A DNA stretch of 8,647 nucleotides from Savagea sp. (GTDB lineage: Bacteria; Bacillota; Bacilli; Bacillales_A; Planococcaceae). Numbering within the stretch: the first letter of the stretch is position 1; every line of letters starts with the position of its first letter. Where the stretch lies: the NCBI GenBank assembly GCA_030146155.1, contig JASLCF010000039.1, positions 1-8,647 of the forward strand. Direction: 5' to 3'. A program made the translations under genes and the position numbers. The notes beneath the pieces were generated by a model that searched no databases, was not told where the DNA came from, and worked only from the letters and a program-made list of their open reading frames with translations. This document shows, in pieces, positions 1 through 4,618 of the stretch.

Positions 1-44
1 AAGCGGCAGCTGACACGATTTAGTTCAAGCCACGCCCCTAGGCA

Positions 45-83
45 AGCAAGGTCTGTTTGTGTAGCGATTGTACAGCCCTTGCT
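45..83. repeat. Hairpin-forming inverted repeat
   Basis: AGCAAGG (45-51) plus CTGT (53-56) pairs with ACAG (72-75) plus CCTTGCT (77-83). This gives 11 Watson-Crick pairs with one T/C mismatch and a 15-base loop. No T-run follows on either strand, so it is not an ordinary intrinsic terminator. It lies inside the open frame that ends at 111. Confidence 0.5.
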
Positions 84-101
84 CGATTTCTGCCCTTATA
101 A

Positions 102-179
102 CCGAACCTAAATGATTGCAAGTTAACCCCAGTACAATTCAAAATCTTATCTCGTAAGATAGGTTAATCATTTGGTTTG
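102..179. repeat. Long interrupted inverted repeat with a nested palindrome
   Basis: The left arm, CCGAACC then AAATGATT (102-117, one bulged T at 109), pairs with AATCATTT then GGTTTGG (166-180). AACC/GGTT (125-128 with 162-166) may extend the stem inward past a bulge. The enclosed loop carries a second hairpin, CTTATCT-CGTA-AGATAGG (146-163), centred on TATCT/AGATA. The TATCT...AGATA core resembles the dyads bound by some MarR-family proteins, and a marR-type gene begins about 105 bases downstream. The same sequence could instead act as RNA structure or be a terminal relic of a mobile element. No strong U-tract follows directly; TTTTT at 189-193 is about nine bases past the stem. Confidence 0.45.
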
Positions 180-254
180 GGTTTGGACTTTTTAAAAAAC
201 GTACGATTAAAAGGGGGAGTTGTTGTATACTATATTGTAATAAGAAGATGGAGT

Positions 255-262
255 GGAGGGGG
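255..262 (+). promoter_or_regulatory. Ribosome-binding site that sets the MarR start
   Basis: GGAGGGGG lies six bases before ATG 269. The in-frame ATG at 248 lies upstream of this site and has no purine-rich sequence before it, so translation most likely begins at 269. Confidence 0.7.
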
Positions 263-268
263 AAGGTT

Positions 269-688
269 ATGCAATTACCTGTTATGGATTGGATTCGATT
301 GACGGATTTATTGAATGAACAGTTGACGCAACAATTTTTAAGGGCTTGGGATGAGAAGCCGCATGTGACAGGTTTTCATGTGTTGGATGTATTGCATCGG
401 CATGGCCCGATGAAAGCTTCTGATATTGCTTTATATTACAATTACTCCAAAGCCACTTTGTCTAATGTAACGACACAACTTGTGGAAGAAGGTTGGGTGC
501 AAAGGTTGGAGTCTCCTTCTGATGGTCGTGTATTTTTATTGATGATTACACCTGATGGGTTGAAGGCGTGGCATCGTGGAAAAGATGCTGAGCGACAAGT
601 GCAAAAGGAGATTGAAAAAATGTTAACACCTCGAGAGTGGCTCAGGTTTCAGGAATTACAAATCAAGTTATTGGCACAGGATAAGTAG
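269..688 (+). CDS. MarR-family transcriptional regulator
   Basis: This 139-residue protein has the size and order of a MarR/SlyA winged-helix regulator: an N-terminal helix for dimerisation, a helix-turn-helix at about residues 48-72 (MKASDIALYYNYSKATLSN region), a wing at about 82-97 containing the conserved Asp-x-Arg (SDGR, D85 and R87) and the TPDG turn, then a long C-terminal dimerisation helix. Such proteins bind dyad DNA as dimers and usually repress their own and neighbouring genes, often releasing on binding a small phenolic ligand or on cysteine oxidation. No cysteine is present here, so thiol oxidation is unlikely as the trigger. The gene is followed by only ten bases before the HEPN-like/CBS gene, so the two are probably one transcript and that protein is a likely regulatory target. 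An upstream ATG at 248 is possible but has no ribosome-binding site. The ligand is unknown. Confidence 0.88.
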   Translation: MQLPVMDWIRLTDLLNEQLTQQFLRAWDEKPHVTGFHVLDVLHRHGPMKASDIALYYNYSKATLSNVTTQLVEEGWVQRLESPSDGRVFLLMITPDGLKAWHRGKDAERQVQKEIEKMLTPREWLRFQELQIKLLAQDK

Positions 689-698
689 GGGGAACGAG

Positions 699-1403
699 AT
701 GAAAAATTCAGTGCGTTTTATTCAAACTTTTCAAGCCTTAGAAAAATATATGGCAGATCATGTAGAAACGAACCGGAGAGTGGGGTTTAGTGAATCTGTC
801 CGTTTATTAGAGCGAACGGATAAGGTAGTCGCTAGACATGCGAAAGATTTGTTAGAACTAGCAGAACTTCGGAATGCGATTGTGCATGATCCGACCCCTG
901 ATCAAAGAGTGATTGCTGAACCGCACGACTTTACGGTCGCTTTAATCGAAGAAATCGCTGATGATTTATTGCATCCGATTAAAGTGCAAAGTCATTTTCT
1001 AAGTGATGTGGTGACTTTTGAGGAAGACGTTCATATGTTAGAAGTGTTAAAAATCATTGTCGATAAAGGTTTTTATCAATTTCCGGTGTATCGTAATGGA
1101 CAATTTGTAGGTTGCCTAACAGAGCATGGTTTAACCAAATGGTTCGCGTACTGTACGGTGAAGCAATTGAATATCGAAGAACAAACCTTGAAGCAAGCAC
1201 TCAAGTTTGAAGAAAAGAAACGCTATCTTTTTATTCATCGACGGATGTCTTTAATTGAGTTAGAAGATCGATTTGCCGAAGAAGCTAAAAAGGGAAGAGC
1301 GTTGGCGAGTGCGTTAATTACTCAACATGGCAAAGAGACGGAAACGATTATTGGTATTATCACGTTATCAGATGTGGCGCGTTTTCGAAAAAACCATCGT
1401 TAA
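699..1403 (+). CDS. CBS-pair protein with N-terminal HEPN-like Arg-X4-His motif
   Basis: The 234-residue soluble protein has two parts. Residues 1-95 are helical and carry LRNAIVHD, giving R58-N-A-I-V-H63. This fits the R-X4-6-H signature of HEPN domains, often RNases or toxin-like effectors, although the match is one motif only. Residues about 105-150 and 165-230 look like a CBS pair: FYQFPVYRNGQFVGCLTEHG in the first repeat and GIITLSDVARF in the second. CBS pairs usually bind adenine nucleotides or cyclic di-nucleotides and switch an attached domain. The likely reading is a nucleotide-sensing protein whose N-terminal part acts on RNA or binds a partner; this is inference. GGGGGA before ATG 699 is a good ribosome-binding site. 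The gene is probably co-transcribed with the MarR gene and ends at a hairpin terminator. I cannot give it a gene name. Confidence 0.75.
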   Translation: MKNSVRFIQTFQALEKYMADHVETNRRVGFSESVRLLERTDKVVARHAKDLLELAELRNAIVHDPTPDQRVIAEPHDFTVALIEEIADDLLHPIKVQSHFLSDVVTFEEDVHMLEVLKIIVDKGFYQFPVYRNGQFVGCLTEHGLTKWFAYCTVKQLNIEEQTLKQALKFEEKKRYLFIHRRMSLIELEDRFAEEAKKGRALASALITQHGKETETIIGIITLSDVARFRKNHR

Positions 1404-1442
1404 GCAGTGTGTAGAGACTATTTTATGAAGCAAAATAAAATC

Positions 1443-1485
1443 AAAAAGAGTAGAGAGAAGAGCATTGTTCTCCTTACTCTTTTTT
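1443..1485. terminator. Intrinsic terminator, potentially bidirectional
   Basis: AAAAAGAGTA plus GAGAGAA (1443-1459) pairs with TTCTCCT plus TACTCTTTTT (1468-1484), with one A/C mismatch, one G-T pair and an eight-base loop. The stem is flanked by A-runs on the left and T-runs on the right, so it can stop transcription from both directions. It closes the MarR-CBS unit and could also serve a minus-strand gene ending at 1500. Confidence 0.85.
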
Positions 1486-1499
1486 GAATGAACTTACTG

Positions 1500-1613
1500 T
1501 TATGAAGGCTGACCGATTGAGCGGATAATCATCCCGAATATAAAACTACTACCTATTCCAAAAATAAGAATAGAAGCCCAATTGTCAAAGGAATAGTAAC
1601 CCACAAAGGTCAT
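1500..1613 (-). pseudogene. Small minus-strand membrane ORF, possibly a gene remnant
   Basis: On the minus strand an ORF runs from ATG (1613) to TAA (1500), giving 37 residues: a start of MTFVGYYSFDNWAS, one hydrophobic helix at about residues 14-31 and a tail of RSIGQPS. The same frame stays open upstream with more hydrophobic residues (VFVTTILT) but has no ATG and no ribosome-binding site. A short ATG-led stretch (MNFNTIL) just beyond, in another frame, would join it after a one-base shift and give a two-helix protein of about 55 residues. This suggests a small membrane protein gene that has frameshifted and decayed, with the bidirectional terminator at 1443-1485 once serving its 3' end. 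A functional 37-residue peptide or chance ORF remains possible. I do not recognise the family. Confidence 0.3.
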
Positions 1614-1651
1614 TGTCAAGATCGTTGTTACGAAGACATCACAAAATGGTG

Positions 1652-1680
1652 TTGAAATTCATCTTTAAACTTGCTACACT
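1652..1680 (+). promoter_or_regulatory. Sigma-A promoter of xpt
   Basis: TTGAAA (1652-1657) and TACACT (1675-1680) are separated by exactly 17 bases, a good match to the vegetative promoter. Transcription would start near 1686-1687, leaving a leader of about 29 bases with GAAGGAG (1699-1705) before ATG 1716. Confidence 0.7.
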
Positions 1681-1715
1681 TTAAGGACCGTAATTTTTGA
1701 AGGAGAGAGCAAAAT

Positions 1716-2285
1716 ATGCAGTTGTTAAAAGATAAAATTGTTGCTGAAGGTCGCGTATTAAGCGACACTGTACTAAAAGTAGATACTTTTTTAAATCATC
1801 AAATTGATCCAAAGTTAATGGTTGAAATTGGAAAAGAATTTGCACGTCTTTTTGAAAATGAAGGCATTACTAAAGTTGTGACGATTGAGTCATCAGGTAT
1901 TGCACCAGCTGTTATGACAGGATTAAAGTTAGAAGTTCCTGTTGTTTTTGCACGTAAACACCAATCGTTGACTTTAACGGATAATTTGTATAAAGCTTCT
2001 GTTTATTCATTTACGAAACAAGTATCAAGCGATATTGCAGTAAGTGGCGATTTTGTAACTGCTGAAGATAAAGTATTATTAATTGATGATTTCTTAGCAA
2101 ATGGTCAAGCCGTTTTAGGGTTATTAGACATTTGTAAAGAAGCAGGCGCTGAAGTAGCGGGTGTGGGCATCGTTATTGAAAAAGGCTTCCAAAATGGGGG
2201 GGCTTTAATTCGTGATAAAGGCATTCGTGTGGAATCTTTAGCGATTATTGGTGAAATGACGAATCAAGAGATTACGTTTTTATAA
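1716..2285 (+). CDS. xpt: Xanthine phosphoribosyltransferase
   Basis: This enzyme joins xanthine to PRPP to form XMP in the cytoplasm, salvaging purine toward GMP. The 189 residues are close to the 194 of B. subtilis Xpt and align with it in character end to end. The PRPP-binding loop is VLLIDDFLANGQA at 120-132, with the two acidic residues D124 and D125. The segment TIESSGIAPAVMTGLKLEVP (56-75) and the FARK at 78-81 are typical of the Xpt/PurR-like type I phosphoribosyltransferases. GAAGGAG lies ten bases before the ATG. In many Firmicutes xpt is followed by the xanthine permease pbuX and preceded by a guanine riboswitch; both are missing here. Instead a simple sigma-A promoter lies close by and an unrelated membrane protein gene follows. 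Regulation by PurR or another repressor cannot be excluded, but no riboswitch is present. Confidence 0.95.
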   Translation: MQLLKDKIVAEGRVLSDTVLKVDTFLNHQIDPKLMVEIGKEFARLFENEGITKVVTIESSGIAPAVMTGLKLEVPVVFARKHQSLTLTDNLYKASVYSFTKQVSSDIAVSGDFVTAEDKVLLIDDFLANGQAVLGLLDICKEAGAEVAGVGIVIEKGFQNGGALIRDKGIRVESLAIIGEMTNQEITFL

Positions 2286-2318
2286 CACACAAACGAACAA
2301 ATAATGAATTAAATGGTT

Positions 2319-2326
2319 GAGGAGGT
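2319..2326 (+). promoter_or_regulatory. Ribosome-binding site that sets a TTG start
   Basis: GAGGAGGT is a near-perfect Shine-Dalgarno sequence whose GGAGG ends eight bases before TTG 2334. It lies downstream of the in-frame ATG 2313, which has no such site before it, so TTG 2334 is the better start. Confidence 0.75.
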
Positions 2327-2333
2327 AGTTGAA

Positions 2334-3149
2334 TTGAAGAAGAATCTATCGCGTGCAAGTTGGTTATCCATCGGATTCGGTACAATTTCAATACTTTTCG
2401 CAATTATTATCTTTTTAATTCAAGACAAAAGGTGGTCAGAAACCGCGATCTATGCAGCGGTAACTGGCCCTCTTTTTTTTATTGGAGGAATAGCTGGCCT
2501 TATTCATTTTCGAGCTGTTGAACAAGCTGAGCAACAGAATCAAAGGGTACAACAATTACCTCTACTCGCTGATACGTCAGAATTGATTGTTCAGCCAGTT
2601 GTAGGTTGGATGCCAGCGCATATCTTTGTGACCTCTACAGGAGAAGAATGGTTGAGCGTTCGTCCGCAAAAACAACAAGGACTAGTAGCGCGATTACTCT
2701 TATTCATCATGGGCAGACAAGCCTTGACGTTTCCTTGGGTGCGTTATTCATTTGAAGCAGTGACACCGGATGGAAGTTTACTGGGTAGGTATACCACACA
2801 GTTTACATTAAAAGAAATCCGCTATGCGATTAATGATGAAAGCAACAATAGAATAGCTGAAATTTTGTTTCCGACTCAGAAAAACTTGTTACGTTCAACG
2901 GGTGTTATCTTAAAGGAAGAGCCGCAAGTAATGATTGAATTTCAAGCAGATAATCTATCGGGGGATATCGATATCTATACAGAGACGAATCTTTTACTTT
3001 TATCCTATCGATTTGGTCGCTTTCCTTATGCAACCTCACCACTTTTTCAATTCCAAGCGGTCGTTCCCTATGCCAAACTGGCCAAAGAATTATCCCAAGA
3101 AGAAAAATGGGTATCAGCCGTATTATTATTATCTTTATACCGACAATAA
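2334..3149 (+). CDS. Unrecognised membrane protein with two N-terminal helices
   Basis: I do not recognise this family. From the TTG start the protein has 271 residues. Two hydrophobic segments lie at about 11-30 (LSIGFGTISILFAIIIFLIQ) and 36-58, followed by a short Gln/Glu-rich linker (62-75) and a soluble domain of about 190 residues rich in alternating hydrophobic residues, suggesting beta strands (for example 97-110, 135-160 and 200-245). With the short DKRW loop between helices outside, the C-terminal domain would be cytoplasmic, but topology is uncertain. No catalytic motif, cysteine pair or known binding motif is visible. It lies 48 bases after xpt with no terminator, so it may share the xpt promoter. 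The C-terminal domain might act as a lipid- or ligand-binding beta fold; that is only a guess from the pattern. Confidence 0.75.
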   Translation: MKKNLSRASWLSIGFGTISILFAIIIFLIQDKRWSETAIYAAVTGPLFFIGGIAGLIHFRAVEQAEQQNQRVQQLPLLADTSELIVQPVVGWMPAHIFVTSTGEEWLSVRPQKQQGLVARLLLFIMGRQALTFPWVRYSFEAVTPDGSLLGRYTTQFTLKEIRYAINDESNNRIAEILFPTQKNLLRSTGVILKEEPQVMIEFQADNLSGDIDIYTETNLLLLSYRFGRFPYATSPLFQFQAVVPYAKLAKELSQEEKWVSAVLLLSLYRQ

Positions 3150-3156
3150 ATGAGGG

Positions 3157-3177
3157 TTACATATATATATTATGTAA
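3157..3177. repeat. AT-rich inverted repeat before the glycosylation operon
   Basis: TTACATA (3157-3163) and TATGTAA (3171-3177) form a perfect seven-base inverted repeat around a TATATAT spacer. It lies just past the stop at 3149 and has no T-run after it, so it is more likely a protein-binding dyad or chance AT symmetry than a terminator. Confidence 0.3.
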
Positions 3178-3206
3178 ACTTAAAAAGCAATCAGCTTGAA
3201 AAAATG

Positions 3207-3231
3207 ATTGAACTTCTCCATTTAAGGGAAT
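3207..3231 (+). promoter_or_regulatory. Possible sigma-B promoter of the csbB operon
   Basis: ATTGAA (3207-3212), 13 bases, then GGGAAT (3226-3231) fits the B. subtilis sigma-B pattern GTTTAA-N12-15-GGGWAW at four of six -35 bases and all six -10 bases. Start would fall near 3238, about 70 bases before ATG 3307. In B. subtilis csbB is named for its control by sigma-B, which makes the match more credible. No good sigma-A pair was found between 3150 and 3306. Confidence 0.35.
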
Positions 3232-3306
3232 CTTAAGAAATTGAATGAAACTTACAGCGTCCTTCATACGTTGAATAGAAGGATCTTTAGAAAGAAGGCG
3301 TTATTG

Positions 3307-4263
3307 ATGAAACAAATCTCGTTTATTATTCCCTCATTTAATGAAGCGGATAATGTGTCGCTTGTCGTAGCAGCAATTCAACAACAGATGCAAGTGCTAC
3401 CTTATACGTATGAACTCGTTTTTATTGATGATGGTAGTTCAGATCAAACATTAGCTCGTTTAAGAGAACTTCATGCGAAAGATGCGCATGTAGAGTATGT
3501 TTCCTTTTCAAGAAATTTTGGGAAAGAAGCAGCATTAATTGCAGGACTTCAATATGCATCAGGGGATGCCGTCATACTGATGGATGGAGATTTACAACAT
3601 CCACCATCACTCATTCCCGAATTATTAGCCGGTTATGAAGAAGGATATGACCAAGTAATTGCCAAACGCAATCGTACAGGTGATTCATTTTTACGTTCTA
3701 AACTGAGTTCATTCTACTATCAATTAGTGAATCGAATGGTTGAAGTAGATTTAGCTGATGGGGAAGGGGATTTCCGTTGTTTAAGTCGAAAAGCCGTCGA
3801 TGAATTAGTGGCACTGGGTGAAACGAATCGTTTTTCAAAAGGGTTGTATGCTTGGATTGGTTTGAATCAATTAGTGATTCCTTATGAAAATGAGCAACGT
3901 GCACATGGAGAGACGAAATGGAGTTTGAAGCAACTCATTAATTATGGCGTCGATGGCATATTATCTTTTAACTCAAAGCCGCTTCGTATCTTTTTCTATC
4001 TTGGGGCAATTACTTTCTCAGTGTCGCTTCTTTATATTATTCTTACCTTTTTCCAAATTATTCGTCATGGCATTGATGTCCCTGGTTATTTTACAGTCAT
4101 TTCAGCCGTCCTATTCATGGGAAGTATTCAATTAATCGGGATGGGTGTCATTGGTGAATACATTGGGCGTATTTATAATGAAACTAAAAAAAGGCCTCAC
4201 TATATTGTGAAGGAACGTTCTAAAAAGAAAGGAGTTCACCATGAAGAAACTATTTCAAAATGA
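3307..4263 (+). CDS. csbB: GT2 polyprenyl-phosphate glycosyltransferase, CsbB type
   Basis: This enzyme is expected to move a sugar (GlcNAc in B. subtilis CsbB) from a nucleotide donor to undecaprenyl phosphate on the inner face of the membrane. The 318 residues show a GT-A domain with FIIPSFNE (7-14), VFIDDGSSD (38-46), the metal-binding DGD (93-95) followed by LQHPP, and RAHGETKW (198-205), then two membrane helices at about 229-252 and 259-285 and the family's GEYIGRIYNE (283-292). This layout is that of the DPM1-like CsbB/GtrB/ArnC group. The frame is open back to a TTG at 3241, but family proteins begin at the KISIIIP-like strand and GAAGG lies eight bases before ATG 3307, so I chose that start. 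Its last 23 bases overlap the next gene. The symbol rests on the gtcA and yfhO neighbours; the sugar itself cannot be read from sequence. Confidence 0.88.
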   Translation: MKQISFIIPSFNEADNVSLVVAAIQQQMQVLPYTYELVFIDDGSSDQTLARLRELHAKDAHVEYVSFSRNFGKEAALIAGLQYASGDAVILMDGDLQHPPSLIPELLAGYEEGYDQVIAKRNRTGDSFLRSKLSSFYYQLVNRMVEVDLADGEGDFRCLSRKAVDELVALGETNRFSKGLYAWIGLNQLVIPYENEQRAHGETKWSLKQLINYGVDGILSFNSKPLRIFFYLGAITFSVSLLYIILTFFQIIRHGIDVPGYFTVISAVLFMGSIQLIGMGVIGEYIGRIYNETKKRPHYIVKERSKKKGVHHEETISK

Positions 4264-4618
4264 GTTTATTCGTTTTGGCATCATTGGTGTATTGAATACG
4301 GGCATTTATTATGGCATTTATTTAATCGCATTACTTCTTCTTCAAATTCCTTATGTATTCTCACACTGGATTGGCATTATATTAAGTGTCATCGCTTCAT
4401 TTTTTCTGAATTCATACTTTACTTACCGTGTGAAGCCGACGTGGAAGAAATTTTTACAATTTCCGATTACACAAGTAGTGAATGTGATTTGTTCGACTAC
4501 TTTTTTATATGTTTTTGTGAACTGGCTTCAAATGAGTAGTATTTATGCGCCGATTTTTGCAATGTTTTTAACCGTTCCAATTACATTTATCATTACAGGA
4601 AAGATTATGAAGAAATGA
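4241..4618 (+). CDS. gtcA: GtrA/GtcA family polyprenyl-phosphate-sugar flippase
   Basis: The 125-residue protein is nearly all membrane, with four helices at about 11-32, 38-58, 72-93 and 98-120. It begins with the family signature FIRFGIIGVLNTGIYYGIYL, and NSYFTYRVK (57-65) closes the second helix as in other GtrA proteins. Members are thought to flip undecaprenyl-phosphate-linked sugars from the inner to the outer leaflet; GtcA is needed for teichoic acid glycosylation in Listeria and B. subtilis. AAAGGAG (4228-4234) lies six bases before the ATG. The gene overlaps the glycosyltransferase by 23 bases and the yfhO gene by the four bases ATGA, so the three are almost surely translated from one message. 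Flipping is inferred from the family and has not been read from sequence. Confidence 0.9.
   Translation: MKKLFQNEFIRFGIIGVLNTGIYYGIYLIALLLLQIPYVFSHWIGIILSVIASFFLNSYFTYRVKPTWKKFLQFPITQVVNVICSTTFLYVFVNWLQMSSIYAPIFAMFLTVPITFIITGKIMKK

Larger units (their letters stand above)
1..268. other. Left-edge region without a confident gene; two inverted-repeat structures
   Basis: No gene can be supported here. One plus-strand frame is open from base 1 to a TAA at 109-111 (36 codons, ending LLDFCPYNRT). It could be the 3' tail of a gene cut by the window edge, but its composition is unlike the other proteins here (many Arg, Ser, Cys, Pro) and I recognise no family. The same stretch folds into a hairpin at 45-83, and a longer inverted repeat spans 102-179; both are listed separately. 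Downstream, TATACT at 226-231 could serve as a -10 element for the MarR gene, but no convincing -35 lies 16-18 bases before it. Possibilities include the tail of a mobile-element gene or a structured RNA; neither is shown. Confidence 0.4.

Noticed and set aside
248..268. Upstream ATG extending the MarR protein by seven residues
   Set aside because: The strong ribosome-binding site at 255-262 lies between it and ATG 269, and nothing purine-rich precedes 248.
1614..1715. Purine riboswitch before xpt
   Set aside because: No conserved purine aptamer pattern is seen and the promoter at 1652-1680 leaves too short a leader.
2935..3153. 72-residue plus-strand ORF
   Set aside because: It overlaps the membrane protein gene in another frame and has a shadow-like composition rich in Tyr, Phe and Asn.
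3241..3306. N-terminal extension of the GT2 enzyme from TTG 3241
   Set aside because: The added 22 residues are not typical of the family, and GAAGG precedes ATG 3307 at a good distance.
3698..3904. 68-residue minus-strand ORF inside the GT2 gene
   Set aside because: It is fully inside a well-supported gene with conserved motifs and has no ribosome-binding site of note.
3944..4135. 63-residue plus-strand ORF
   Set aside because: It is an alternative frame of the GT2 membrane helices, which makes it look hydrophobic.
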